From assembly GCA_003331935.1 (NCBI GenBank), contig QOQE01000001.1:62001-126000 (forward strand): 64,000 nucleotides of DNA, in the 5' to 3' direction. The notes beneath the pieces are model-generated. The model searched no databases. It was not told the origin of the DNA and saw nothing but the letters and a program-made list of their open reading frames with translations. Of the stretch, positions 9,118 through 18,150 are shown piece by piece; position 1 is the stretch's first letter; every line of letters begins with the position of its first letter. Made by a program: the position numbers and the translations under genes. The DNA comes from Alphaproteobacteria bacterium (GTDB taxonomy: Bacteria > Pseudomonadota > Alphaproteobacteria > Rhodobacterales > Rhodobacteraceae).

Positions 9118-9747
9118 CTAGATAGTCTTATATACATTAATAGTTCTTCTATTATAACCTTGCTGTCTGGCCTTAATTATCCATGATGACACACTCAAAC
9201 TTGCTTTACTACATACCAGCTCCCATCGTTCCTCTAAAGAAAAACGCTTGTTTTTTGTAGGTGAAGCAATATCAACGTTGGGTTTCATATACCACCTGCT
9301 CTCAACACCTGTTATTTTATTTTGAAAAGAAGAAATTAATAATATTATTGGAAGAGTTGAATCCTTTTCTTCTGCCACATTTTTAAAAGACAATATTATT
9401 CTTCGGATGCTTGAGTATTGAATTGGTTTATGTAGCTCACATACTAAAAGCTCACTTACACCAGATTTTAAAAATTCTTCTATTACCCACATAGACTCTT
9501 GGCTTTTCATTGAATCTACCAAAATAAATTTATTTATATCCACCCACGATATAATTCCATCAGGATAAAGTGAAACAACGCCCTCTTTTCCTCTTATCCA
9601 CGTAATATAACTTTTAATATTTCTTGCAATCATAAGCGCAAAAATGAACCTTGATGGTCCTGCTATCTGATGAACACTTCCTCTCTTGAGGAACAATCCT
9701 GGCAAAAACTCTAGGTATTTAATCTCAGAGAACCTATGGTAATCCAT
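9118..9747 (-). CDS. ImuA/RecA-fold-like protein behind an SOS box
   Basis: 209 residues. I read it as a diverged member of the ImuA (COG4544, SulA-like) branch of the RecA fold. HQIAGPSRFIFALMIA at 26-41 aligns with the position of a nucleotide-binding loop but lacks the GKT/S signature. ITWI (48-51), SLYPDGI (59-65), KFILVDS (73-79), SMWVIEEFLKSG (85-96) and SIRRIILS (113-120) follow the strand and helix order of ImuA. The best independent support is a LexA-type box at 9765-9779 placed over its promoter. ImuA normally sits with imuB and dnaE2, and neither is in this window. A role in DNA damage tolerance is an inference, and the family call is moderate because it comes from motif spacing, not a search. 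Confidence 0.6.
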   Translation of the reverse strand: MDYHRFSEIKYLEFLPGLFLKRGSVHQIAGPSRFIFALMIARNIKSYITWIRGKEGVVSLYPDGIISWVDINKFILVDSMKSQESMWVIEEFLKSGVSELLVCELHKPIQYSSIRRIILSFKNVAEEKDSTLPIILLISSFQNKITGVESRWYMKPNVDIASPTKNKRFSLEERWELVCSKASLSVSSWIIKARQQGYNRRTINVYKTI

Positions 9748-9764
9748 GTAATATCTTAATTTTT

Positions 9765-9779
9765 GTTCTTCATTTGTTC
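9765..9779 (-). promoter_or_regulatory. LexA (SOS) box, GTTC-N7-GTTC
   Basis: The sequence GTTCTTCATTTGTTC is an exact match to the alphaproteobacterial LexA consensus, a direct repeat of GTTC with 7 bases between. Read with the gene it is GAAC-N7-GAAC. It lies immediately downstream of the predicted -10 element and 18 bp before the ATG of the ImuA-like gene, where a repressor would block the start point. Confidence 0.75.
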
Positions 9780-9781
9780 TT

Positions 9782-9810
9782 TATATAATCCGATTATGTC
9801 GCGAAGACAA
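9782..9810 (-). promoter_or_regulatory. Promoter of the ImuA-like gene
   Basis: On the minus strand TTGTCT (9805-9810) and TATATA (9782-9787) are separated by exactly 17 bp. The LexA box begins directly after the -10 element, so the predicted start point falls inside the operator. The gene thus appears to have its own promoter, separate from the cytochrome gene upstream. Confidence 0.65.
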
Positions 9811-9827
9811 ATATTAATCAATATTTT

Positions 9828-10349
9828 TTAATCAGATAAAGTGTTTAAGTATTCAATCAAATCTGCTCGATCTTTATCCTTCTTAAGACCAGCAAAACTC
9901 ATTGCAGTTCCAGGAGCATACTCGGAAGGCTTGGTGAGATATTTATTAAGCTCTTCTATACTCCAGACACCTTCTAAACCCATAAGTGCTTTAGAATACT
10001 TAAATCCTTCTATAGCCCCTATATCTCGATTTATAACCTTGTAAAGATGAGGGCCAACCCCGTTTGCTCCGTCGTCTAGCTTGTGACAGGACTTACATTT
10101 ACCGAAAACCTTCTTACCCTTTTCTATATCTGCACTAGCGAGCAACGTAGCGAAATCAACAACCGTCTCAATGCTTTCTTCCTCTGCATCGGCACTATCT
10201 TCAATTTCTAGATAATAGGCCAATTTTTGCTCTCCATAGTAATCATCATCACTATGGTAAATTATTTCAGTGCCCCAATTTAATAACAAAAAGAATAGAA
10301 AAGCTCCACAAAGGGCTCCACCAATCTTAGTCCACTCGAAGGTATCCAT
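9828..10349 (-). CDS. Membrane-anchored class I cytochrome c
   Basis: I place the start at the ATG of 10347-10349 (173 residues), preceded by AGGAAC, not at the TTG 24 bases upstream. An uncleaved N-terminal membrane helix (about 9-30) is followed by an acidic linker rich in Asp and Glu. A heme domain then carries CKSCH at 85-89 and the probable axial methionine in PGTAMSFAG near 150. This layout matches the CycM/c552-like anchored cytochromes of Alphaproteobacteria, which carry electrons from the bc1 complex to terminal oxidase in the periplasm. It is divergent from pheA, a common arrangement in the class. Confidence 0.92.
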   Translation of the reverse strand: MDTFEWTKIGGALCGAFLFFLLLNWGTEIIYHSDDDYYGEQKLAYYLEIEDSADAEEESIETVVDFATLLASADIEKGKKVFGKCKSCHKLDDGANGVGPHLYKVINRDIGAIEGFKYSKALMGLEGVWSIEELNKYLTKPSEYAPGTAMSFAGLKKDKDRADLIEYLNTLSD

Positions 10350-10441
10350 ATTTCTGTTCCTAAATCCAAACAATACCTATATGTTATATAAAAAATTGAA
10401 AAATATTCTACAACTGATTTAAAAAAAGAGCGCGACAAAAT

Positions 10442-11311
10442 GTGCATATTAATAAGAGTATGAAAAAAAAAGTCCTGAAAATATCATTCCAGGGAGCCCT
10501 GGGCTCGTACTCACATCAAGCTTCAACCAAATTTTTTAAAGACCCTTTAGTTGTCCCGTGCGATTCATTTGAGGAAGCCATCGAAACTGTGAGAAAAGGT
10601 AAAGCGGACAAAGCCATTCTGCCAGTGGACAACTCAACTTATGGTAGGGTCGCTGATATCCACTCTCTTCTGCCAGCTTCAAAGCTTTTTATAACCGCAG
10701 AATACTTTTTACCTGTAGATATTTGCATGCTAGGTACTAAATCATCAAGCTTAAAAACAGTAACTACAGCGACAAGCCACCCCGTGCTTTTGGGTCAGTG
10801 TAAACGATTCCTTAAAATAAATAATATTAAACCTACTTCTGGATATGATACTGCGGGTTCAGCTAGATTAATATCAGAAGAAAATAATCAGTTTAAGGGT
10901 GCATTAGCCTCAAAAATAGCTGCTCAAATTTATGGCTTAAAAATACTTCAAGCTAATGTTCAAGATAATAAAGACAACACTACTAGATTCTTGGTCATGG
11001 AGAAAAAGCCTAAAAAACTCATCAATCAACAGAAAAAAATAATCACATCTATAGTTTTCCAAGTAAGGAATATCCCAGCTGCTCTGTATAAAGCAATGGG
11101 AGGGTTTGCGACTAATAACGTTAATATGATAAAATTAGAGAGTTATATGTTGGGTGGCTCATTTGAAGCAACCCAATTCTTTGTTGACATCCAGGGACAC
11201 CCTTTAGATGGGTCTGTAAAGAGAGCCTTGGATGAACTTTTTTATTTTACTAATAAGTTGGATATTATAGGGGTCTATAAACAAAGCAGTTTTAGAGACA
11301 AGTATTCTTAA
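10442..11311 (+). CDS. pheA: Prephenate dehydratase
   Basis: This stand-alone prephenate dehydratase makes phenylpyruvate for phenylalanine synthesis. The substrate-binding part begins with ISFQGALGSYSHQAS and includes the DNTTRFLVM segment holding the catalytic Thr-Thr-Arg-Phe motif. The last 80 residues form an ACT domain (LYKAMGGFATNNVNMIKLES) expected to sense phenylalanine. No chorismate mutase domain is attached. The GTG at 10442 gives 289 residues; an ATG at 10460 is an equally good start, since neither has a strong ribosome-binding site. Its stop is one base from the end of rpoH on the other strand. Confidence 0.94.
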   Translation: MHINKSMKKKVLKISFQGALGSYSHQASTKFFKDPLVVPCDSFEEAIETVRKGKADKAILPVDNSTYGRVADIHSLLPASKLFITAEYFLPVDICMLGTKSSSLKTVTTATSHPVLLGQCKRFLKINNIKPTSGYDTAGSARLISEENNQFKGALASKIAAQIYGLKILQANVQDNKDNTTRFLVMEKKPKKLINQQKKIITSIVFQVRNIPAALYKAMGGFATNNVNMIKLESYMLGGSFEATQFFVDIQGHPLDGSVKRALDELFYFTNKLDIIGVYKQSSFRDKYS

Positions 11312-11312
11312 T

Positions 11313-12179
11313 CTAACAATACTCGACAACTTTGTCTTTAAGCCTATCAATTGCTTTATTCTCAATTTGACGAACTCTTTCTCGACTTATTCCATGCTTC
11401 TCGCTCAGCTGCTCAAGCGTGAGAGGAGGCTCTTTCAACCTCCTATCCAAGATAATACTTTTTTCTCTATCATTTAAAACACTCAGTGATTTCATAAGTA
11501 TGGCTCTTCTTCCTCTAGTCTCATCGCTGTGCACAAATTTCTCAACATGATCTTCACTTTGATCAGCTAATAACGACTGCCACTCTTCCTCAGTCTCACC
11601 ATCGCTTTTTATTGTTGCGTTCAATGACACATCACCACCAATCATTCTTCTATTCATGGCTACAACATCGTCTTCGGGAACATGCAACTGTCTGGCAATT
11701 TCTTCCACGTTTTCGGGCAACAAGTCACCATCTTCAAGCGCACCAATTTTATTCTTCAGTTTCCTTAAATTAAAGAATAGCTTTTTTTGCGCACTGGTTG
11801 TTCCCATCTTTACGAGGCTCCAACTTTTTAGAATATACTCCTGGATGTTAGCCTTTATCCACCAAATGGCATAAGTAGCCAACCTAAAACCTTTTTCTGG
11901 GTCAAACCTCTTAACCGCTTGCATTAATCCAACATTCGCCTCACTTACTACCTCAGAAATTGGTAGCCCGTAACCTCTGTAACCCATAGCAATCTTTGCC
12001 GCCAGCCGTAAGTGTGAAGTCACTAGTCTGTGGGCTGATGATCTACACCCTTCTTCTACCCACTTTTTAGCCAAACTGTACTCCTCCTCAAGGCTCAGCA
12101 TAGGAAACTTCTTGATATCCTCAAGATATCTTGATAGCCCTGACCCGCTGACTATTAGAGCTGTATTACTATTAATCAT
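11313..12179 (-). CDS. rpoH: RNA polymerase heat-shock sigma factor (sigma-32)
   Basis: A 288-residue RpoH. The opening SRYLEDIKKFPMLSLEEEY is region 1.2. Region 2 follows, with GLPISEVVSEANVGLMQAVKRFDPEKGFRLATYAIWW. The RpoH box region QKKLFFNLRKLKNK, characteristic of sigma-32, comes next. Region 4 has the helix-turn-helix LEQLSEKHGISRERVRQIENKA. It directs transcription of chaperone and protease genes. A promoter resembling the sigma-32 consensus lies just upstream, which suggests self-activation. Confidence 0.95.
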   Translation of the reverse strand: MINSNTALIVSGSGLSRYLEDIKKFPMLSLEEEYSLAKKWVEEGCRSSAHRLVTSHLRLAAKIAMGYRGYGLPISEVVSEANVGLMQAVKRFDPEKGFRLATYAIWWIKANIQEYILKSWSLVKMGTTSAQKKLFFNLRKLKNKIGALEDGDLLPENVEEIARQLHVPEDDVVAMNRRMIGGDVSLNATIKSDGETEEEWQSLLADQSEDHVEKFVHSDETRGRRAILMKSLSVLNDREKSIILDRRLKEPPLTLEQLSEKHGISRERVRQIENKAIDRLKDKVVEYC

Positions 12180-12205
12180 CGTTAAACTCTCTTTCTCGAA
12201 CTATG

Positions 12206-12234
12206 ATATATGGTAAATTTTCTAGCTTTTCAAG
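12206..12234 (-). promoter_or_regulatory. rpoH promoter with sigma-32-like elements
   Basis: On the minus strand CTTGAAA (12228-12234) and CCATATAT (12206-12213) are 14 bp apart, close to the heat-shock consensus CTTGAA-N13-17-CCCCATAT. The same bases also read as a housekeeping promoter, TTGAAA-17-TATATC. The rpoH ATG follows after about 25 bases, with AAAGAGAG as ribosome-binding site. Confidence 0.6.
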
Positions 12235-12271
12235 TATGTTAAGCATTTTTTATACCAATTTCGTAAAATTA

Positions 12272-13318
12272 TCAACTGGTCTTGTACTTGCTTAACTTTG
12301 ATAGGAAAGACGAAAAGTCTGAAGGTAAATTTGCTCGAAAAGACAAAATTTCTTGGCTCTCTGGGTGCCGAATTGACAATTCATGCGCATGAAGGATTTG
12401 ACGCAGCCTTCTATTATCATCACACAGAGATACAACGAACTTCTCGAGCTCAAAGTCTTCTCTCCTATTTAGTTTATATAGCTTGTCTCCAAAAATTGGG
12501 CTCTCGATATACTTAGAATGCACTCGAATTTGATGGGTTCTCCCTGTTTCAATCTCACAGCTAACCAAAGATAGCTTTTGATCTTTACCTAAATCATAGA
12601 TAGTTTGAATTCTGAAACGCGAGATAGCGAGCTTGCCTTGGTCGCTATTAACTTCCATAGTTTCTCGATTGGTTTTATTTCTTCGGACATAGGTTTTGAC
12701 TTCAATAGAATTATCTTCAAGTACATCGACACCTGGCTTGCATATAATCTTATTCAAATTGTCCACTGGATTTCCTATGCATAGCGCTAAATAAATTTTC
12801 TTCACATCCCGACTTTTAAATTGTGCAATCAAGGCATTGGCACAAAATGCTGTTTTTGCAATAACAATTAGACCTGACGTATCCTTATCCAACCTGTGAA
12901 TTATTCCGGGCCTAAATTGATCATAAGTAGTCGGTAGTGTGTCCTGATACCTGTGAATTAGAAAATTTACAAGGGTGCCGCGCTGAGACAATTTTACTGG
13001 ATGTACTACCATATTGGCGGGTTTATTAAAAACCACAAGAGATTTATCCTCAAAAACAATTGGGACATCTAAATCTTCAGGAATAAGATTTTTTTGCAGT
13101 CCCTTATCCAAGTAGAGAAAAACTTGCTCTAGATCGGTGGTCTTGGTTTTTGAAGTCAAAGCATCGTTTTTTTGTGGATCGAAAACCATCTGTCGCTTAA
13201 TTAAATCTTGAATTTTTGTTCTTGATAAACTTAAACTAGGTGGACAGTTTTCTAAGATTAGCTTGTCAAGCTTTGTCTCAGATTTTTTTGTCAAACTGAT
13301 AATAAATTTTTCTATCAC
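12272..13318 (-). CDS. rluD: 23S rRNA pseudouridine synthase RluD/RluC family
   Basis: This 348-residue protein starts at a GTG. An S4 RNA-binding domain (LSLSRTKIQDLIKRQMVF, about 29-46) precedes the catalytic RluA-type domain, which has the signature HRLDKDTSGLIVIAKT with the catalytic aspartate. The LVSCEIETGRTHQIRVH motif follows. RluD makes pseudouridines in helix 69 of 23S rRNA; family members differ in target, so the exact site is inferred from gene context. It is divergent from the DUF6476 gene, a pairing usual in Alphaproteobacteria. Confidence 0.9.
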   Translation of the reverse strand: MIEKFIISLTKKSETKLDKLILENCPPSLSLSRTKIQDLIKRQMVFDPQKNDALTSKTKTTDLEQVFLYLDKGLQKNLIPEDLDVPIVFEDKSLVVFNKPANMVVHPVKLSQRGTLVNFLIHRYQDTLPTTYDQFRPGIIHRLDKDTSGLIVIAKTAFCANALIAQFKSRDVKKIYLALCIGNPVDNLNKIICKPGVDVLEDNSIEVKTYVRRNKTNRETMEVNSDQGKLAISRFRIQTIYDLGKDQKLSLVSCEIETGRTHQIRVHSKYIESPIFGDKLYKLNRREDFELEKFVVSLCDDNRRLRQILHAHELSIRHPESQEILSFRANLPSDFSSFLSKLSKYKTS

Positions 13319-13323
13319 AATAA

Positions 13324-13674
13324 ATGCCAGAGATTAAAAAAAGTTCTAAGCCAGATGCACCCTTTATTTTCTTAAAGTGGCTAGTTATAGTACTTTCTGT
13401 TGTTATGATTTTAGGTTTTTTGTTTCTTGTCACTATTCTAGGCATAAAGATAGCTAACTTCAACAAAACACCGCAACCTCTTACCGAGCCATCCAATTCC
13501 GATATTCTTATCACTGAAGGTAAAGTCGAAAGCATTAACGTTAAGGATGGCCTGTTAACCATCGTTGTAAAAGTTAGCGAAGGCTACTTTGAAGTCTCCG
13601 TTGTAGACATAAAGGATAGAATATTATTAAATCAATTCTTTATTGAACAAAAAAAAAGCTTTTATAATGAATGA
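13324..13674 (+). CDS. DUF6476-like small membrane protein
   Basis: 116 residues. A short polar start is followed by one transmembrane helix (about 17-41, FLKWLVIVLSVVMILGFLFL). The C-terminal domain is mostly beta and includes a run of alternating hydrophobics (ILITEGKVESINVKDG). The size, topology and position divergent from rluD fit the alphaproteobacterial DUF6476 family, whose function is unknown. The start codons of this gene and rluD are 5 bp apart. The soluble part is probably periplasmic. Confidence 0.72.
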   Translation: MPEIKKSSKPDAPFIFLKWLVIVLSVVMILGFLFLVTILGIKIANFNKTPQPLTEPSNSDILITEGKVESINVKDGLLTIVVKVSEGYFEVSVVDIKDRILLNQFFIEQKKSFYNE

Positions 13675-13698
13675 TCTCACTTCTCGAATTTGAAAAAC

Positions 13699-15600
13699 AT
13701 GTCTTTCTCCTCAGCCTTTTTGGAAAAAATAAAAATCAGTGTTAAACTTTCAGATATAGTATCTCGACACGTAAATTGGGATCATAAAAAAAGTAATTTA
13801 TCTAAACTAGATTTTTGGGCTCCTTGTCCTTTCCATCAAGAGAAGACTGCTTCATTCCATGTAGATGATACTAAGGGATTTTACTATTGCTTTGGCTGTC
13901 AAGCAAAAGGTAACGTGTTTAGTTTTCTGAAAGATATGGAGGGGGTTTCTTTTTTCGATGCGGTAAAGGCGCTTAGCGAAAAAGCTGGCATTCCAATGGA
14001 AACCAATGATTTTGTGAGAAGCGAGGCCGCGTCTACCGAAGAACAAATACTCATCAAAATAAATGAGGCAGCAAACAAATTTTTTACAAAGCATCTTTTC
14101 AGCACCAAAGGTTCCTTCGCTTTGACTTACCTCAGGGATCGGGGTTTATCATTAGATATTATAAAAGAATTTAAAATTGGCCTCTCGACTCCAAAAAATG
14201 ATGATCTTGTATTATTTTTAAAAGAGGAAGGATATGCCGAGAAATATATCGAGAAATCTGGGTTGGCATTTAAACCTGAAAACAAGCCATTAGTTGACAG
14301 GTTTAAGAATAGGGTAATGTTTCCAATTTGCAATTTGGATGACAGGATTGTCGCCTTTGGTGGGAGATCGATAAATACATCATATGGTGCTAAATATATT
14401 AATTCTGCGGAGACCAAGGTTTTTAAAAAAGGCTCTCTTCTTTTTAATCTGAATAACGCAAAAAAAAGAAATAAAAACAATCCTATACTGATAGTTGAAG
14501 GTTATATGGACGTTATTTCTTTGGCTAATAACACAATAAATAACGCGGTTGCTCCGCTAGGAACTGCTTTAACAAAAGAGCAATTAGAATTAATTTGGGG
14601 GGTTACTGATGAACCTATTTTATTGCTTGATGGTGATAACGCTGGAAAACTCGCTACGTCAAGAACAATTGAGTTGGCGTTACCACTGATTTCCTACAAT
14701 CAAACTTTAAGGATAGGAAATTTGCCGTCCAACTATGATCCAGACGATCTTATAAAAGAATATGGTAAAGAAGCGCTCGAAGATGTAATAGAGAATTCAC
14801 AGACTCTTTCCGAATTTATTTTCATGAGTGAGGTGACACAAAGGGAACTAGACAGTCCAGAACGCTTGCGGAAACTCCATGTGGAACTCACAAGTAAGTT
14901 ACAAAAAATAAAAGATGTTAATCTAAGAAGAATGTTCATGGCAGAAATTGAAAGTAAAATCAAAAAACTTCAATTTCAGAGCCTAAATAAAATTAGGCCA
15001 AGCAGACAAATGATCATCTCTGAAAAAAGAATTGAAACTAAAAGACAGACATTATCACGCATTCAAGCTTCAGAAAAAGAAATAGAAAAATTAGAAGCCG
15101 AGATAATGTTCTGCTTGATTAAAAATCCAGTTTTAATTGAAGATTTCAGAGCTCAGTTGATAAATTTAGATTTCAGAGATGAGTTTTTTCAAAAATCGTT
15201 TTGGAAGATTCAGCATGAAAAGTCTTCTGGCTCAAGTGAGCTTTTTAACGCAGTTTCTGCGAAGGCTATACAAAAAAACCCTTCATTAAAAAGTCATTTA
15301 ATATATAACGGCAAAAATAAGGAGGAAATGTCTAGAAACCTCTTGCTCGATAAAATAACTACATTAAATTTAGCGAATATTCGTCTTCAAAGCTTGAAAG
15401 ATCTTAAAATTAAGATAAAAACTCAGAAGTCTGATTCGTCTGACCTTGGCGAATCATTTAATTTGATTCAGAGTGAGTACCGAAGAGCGATCAGTGGATC
15501 TCAATTTATTGAAGATTCAATTTTAAGAGAACGTAAGTTTGATAAAGAAAACCTTGATGTCTTTAAAAAAAGTAAGAGTAAAACTTTCCAAAAAAAATAA
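13699..15600 (+). CDS. dnaG: DNA primase
   Basis: I start it at the ATG of 13699 (633 residues), where family members begin, not at the in-frame TTG 9 bases upstream. The CHC2 zinc finger is visible as C43, H46, C64 and C67 (PCPFHQ and YYCFGC). The catalytic TOPRIM domain has [13 protein letters not shown] near 268 and [12 protein letters not shown] further on. A DnaB-interacting helical region closes the protein. It makes the RNA primers for replication. Its stop codon overlaps the rpoD start (TAATG), so the two are translationally coupled. Confidence 0.96.
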   Translation: MSFSSAFLEKIKISVKLSDIVSRHVNWDHKKSNLSKLDFWAPCPFHQEKTASFHVDDTKGFYYCFGCQAKGNVFSFLKDMEGVSFFDAVKALSEKAGIPMETNDFVRSEAASTEEQILIKINEAANKFFTKHLFSTKGSFALTYLRDRGLSLDIIKEFKIGLSTPKNDDLVLFLKEEGYAEKYIEKSGLAFKPENKPLVDRFKNRVMFPICNLDDRIVAFGGRSINTSYGAKYINSAETKVFKKGSLLFNLNNAKKRNKNNPILIVEGYMDVISLANNTINNAVAPLGTALTKEQLELIWGVTDEPILLLDGDNAGKLATSRTIELALPLISYNQTLRIGNLPSNYDPDDLIKEYGKEALEDVIENSQTLSEFIFMSEVTQRELDSPERLRKLHVELTSKLQKIKDVNLRRMFMAEIESKIKKLQFQSLNKIRPSRQMIISEKRIETKRQTLSRIQASEKEIEKLEAEIMFCLIKNPVLIEDFRAQLINLDFRDEFFQKSFWKIQHEKSSGSSELFNAVSAKAIQKNPSLKSHLIYNGKNKEEMSRNLLLDKITTLNLANIRLQSLKDLKIKIKTQKSDSSDLGESFNLIQSEYRRAISGSQFIEDSILRERKFDKENLDVFKKSKSKTFQKK

Positions 15601-17591
15601 TGGATAGAAAACCAATGAATAAACAAGAAAAACAACATAATGAAGACCAGGAAGATGAGAAAGTTTTAGCCGATGGCCCCTCAAAGAAAAATTTAAAGAA
15701 GGTAGTCTCTGAGGCAAAACAAAGGGGATACATTACTCAAGATCAGCTTGAAGAGTTAGTGATCAGTGAGAAGCTCTCCTCAGAGCAGATTGAGGATCTA
15801 ATGACAGACCTCTCTGGTATGGGGATAAACATAACTGAAAACGAAGAAGCAGAATATTCTGAAGAGTCTGAAGAATCATCAAGTTCAAAAGAATTAGTCG
15901 CGACCAGTTCGGAAGCAGACACTTTAGACAAAACAGATGATCCAGTAAGGATGTATTTGAGAGAAATGGGTTCTGTTGAACTGCTGTCTAGAGAGGGCGA
16001 AATTGCTATCGCAAAGAGAATTGAAGCTGGTCGAAATCTTATGATTAACGGGCTTTGTGAGAGCCCTCTGACATTTCAGGCTATAACGATTTGGCGTAAT
16101 GAACTACTTAATGAAGTGATTATGTTAAGGGATGTTATTGATCTCGAAACAACCTTCACAGAAATTGGCGAATCTAACGAGATTAATTTAGAAATAAAAG
16201 AACTAAACATTAGTGAGCAGCCCAAAGACCTAGAGCATGTTAAAGACGAAAAAGAAAATGAAGACGCATTGGAAAGTGTTGGGGACAAGACTGATGAGGA
16301 AGAGGAAGAAGATGCAATAAACGTATCTCTAGCTGCTATGGAACATTCTCTAACACCACATGTTTTGAATATTTTGGAGGATACAGACAGAAAGTATACT
16401 AGGCTAAAAGAGCTTGAGAAGAGAAGGATGAAAGCAACCTTCGATAAAAGTAAAAGTTTCTCTGCTAAAGATGAGATTAAGTACCAAGACTTAAAAAATG
16501 CTATAGCTACACTTTTAAACTCCCTGAATTTTCATAATAATCGTATTGAAGCTCTCATAGACCAGCTGTACGGAATAAATAAGGCTATAACTAATATAGA
16601 CAGCGCATTTGTAAAAATATCAGATAAAGCAAGAATTAATCGGAAAGAATTCATTAAAGAGTATAAGGGCTTCGAACTAGATGAAACCTGGTTGAATAGA
16701 GTTGCCAAACATAAGTCAAGGGGCTGGGATGTATTGGCTAAAAATCATACTAACGAGATAGAAGACTTGAAGGCCGAGATGGCAAAGATTGGTAAGCTTA
16801 TTAACATCGATATATCCGAATTCAGGAAAATAGTTCAAAAGGTAAAAAAGGGAGAAAACGAAGCTAGAAGTGCAAAAAAAGAGATGGTGGAGGCAAATTT
16901 GCGATTAGTCATATCAATTGCAAAAAAATATACAAACAGAGGCCTACAATTTCTTGATCTAATTCAAGAGGGCAATATCGGCCTTATGAAAGCAGTTGAT
17001 AAGTTTGAATACCGACGTGGTTATAAATTCTCTACATATGCTACTTGGTGGATTAGACAAGCTATTACTAGATCTATAGCAGATCAAGCCAGGACCATTC
17101 GAATACCAGTTCATATGATTGAAACCATCAATAAACTAGTAAGAACAGGCAGGCAAATGCTCCATGAAATTGGAAGAGAGCCGACTCCAGAAGAACTAGC
17201 TTCAAAATTACAGATGCCTTTAGACAAAGTTAGAAAAGTTATGAAAATTGCAAAAGAGCCTATAAGTTTAGAGACACCAATAGGTGACGAGGAAGACAGC
17301 CAACTAGGTGACTTTATTGAGGACAAAAATGCTCTGTTACCACTAGATAATGCTATACAAGGAAATCTCAAAGAAACCACCACGCGTGTATTAGCGAGCT
17401 TGACACCTAGAGAGGAGCGCGTGCTGAGGATGCGTTTCGGCATAGGCGTAAACACAGATCATACTCTTGAAGAAGTTGGGCAACAATTCAGCGTTACTCG
17501 GGAAAGAATAAGACAGATTGAAGCAAAAGCATTGAGAAAACTTAAACATCCAAGTAGGAGTAGAAAACTAAGATCATTTCTAGACCAATAA
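15600..17591 (+). CDS. rpoD: Housekeeping sigma factor sigma-70
   Basis: 663 residues. Region 1.1 is at the N-terminus ([11 protein letters not shown]), then a long acidic spacer. [30 protein letters not shown] is region 1.2. The non-conserved region includes a strongly acidic stretch near 230-245. Region 2 is [20 protein letters not shown] and the following [14 protein letters not shown]. Region 4.2 is [20 protein letters not shown]. It directs RNA polymerase to most promoters. The start overlaps the dnaG stop; an ATG 15 bases downstream is an alternative. The dnaG-rpoD pair is the remnant of the macromolecular-synthesis operon, without rpsU. Confidence 0.96.
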   Translation: MDRKPMNKQEKQHNEDQEDEKVLADGPSKKNLKKVVSEAKQRGYITQDQLEELVISEKLSSEQIEDLMTDLSGMGINITENEEAEYSEESEESSSSKELVATSSEADTLDKTDDPVRMYLREMGSVELLSREGEIAIAKRIEAGRNLMINGLCESPLTFQAITIWRNELLNEVIMLRDVIDLETTFTEIGESNEINLEIKELNISEQPKDLEHVKDEKENEDALESVGDKTDEEEEEDAINVSLAAMEHSLTPHVLNILEDTDRKYTRLKELEKRRMKATFDKSKSFSAKDEIKYQDLKNAIATLLNSLNFHNNRIEALIDQLYGINKAITNIDSAFVKISDKARINRKEFIKEYKGFELDETWLNRVAKHKSRGWDVLAKNHTNEIEDLKAEMAKIGKLINIDISEFRKIVQKVKKGENEARSAKKEMVEANLRLVISIAKKYTNRGLQFLDLIQEGNIGLMKAVDKFEYRRGYKFSTYATWWIRQAITRSIADQARTIRIPVHMIETINKLVRTGRQMLHEIGREPTPEELASKLQMPLDKVRKVMKIAKEPISLETPIGDEEDSQLGDFIEDKNALLPLDNAIQGNLKETTTRVLASLTPREERVLRMRFGIGVNTDHTLEEVGQQFSVTRERIRQIEAKALRKLKHPSRSRKLRSFLDQ

Positions 17592-17673
17592 TTGCCATTA
17601 AAATTCTTTGTTTAAAATGAGTCTTATAGGTCATATAGTAAAAAAATTAGCAGTAAATTTATAGGAGGCTGAG

Positions 17674-18150
17674 TTGCGTTGTCCCTTTTGTGGAGATCTA
17701 GATACACAAGTAAAGGATAGTAGGCCTTCTGAAGACCATATTTCTATAAGAAGAAGGCGTCACTGTTCCAGCTGTGCTGGCCGCTTTACAACTTATGAAA
17801 GAGTGCAGTTGAGAGACTTATACGTGCTCAAAAAGACAAATCAAAGAGAGATATTTGATAGGGATAAACTTGAACGATCGATAAGGATTGCCCTTCAGAA
17901 AAGACCGATCCAATCTGAACGTATCGAGCAAATGATCACTGGAATAGTTAGAAGGCTAGAAAGTATAGGTGACTCAGATATAAGATCTGAACTCATCGGT
18001 AAAATAGTTATGGAGACGCTCTCAAGGATTGATACAGTAGCTTACGTAAGATTTGCCAGTGTCTATAAAAATTTTCAAGAACTTGGAGATTTTGAAGATT
18101 TCATGTCAGAATTGCACCCGAGCAAGATTGAACCAAAGAAGACGATTTAA
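17674..18150 (+). CDS. nrdR: Transcriptional repressor NrdR
   Basis: 158 residues. It begins with a TTG placed behind the strong ribosome-binding site TAGGAGG. A zinc ribbon with C3, C6, C31 and C34 (CPFC and CSSC) is followed by an ATP-cone domain (about 46-136). NrdR senses the ATP/dATP balance and represses ribonucleotide reductase genes. It heads the riboflavin gene cluster here: its stop is directly followed by the ribD ATG, the common nrdR-rib order of Proteobacteria. Confidence 0.95.
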   Translation: MRCPFCGDLDTQVKDSRPSEDHISIRRRRHCSSCAGRFTTYERVQLRDLYVLKKTNQREIFDRDKLERSIRIALQKRPIQSERIEQMITGIVRRLESIGDSDIRSELIGKIVMETLSRIDTVAYVRFASVYKNFQELGDFEDFMSELHPSKIEPKKTI

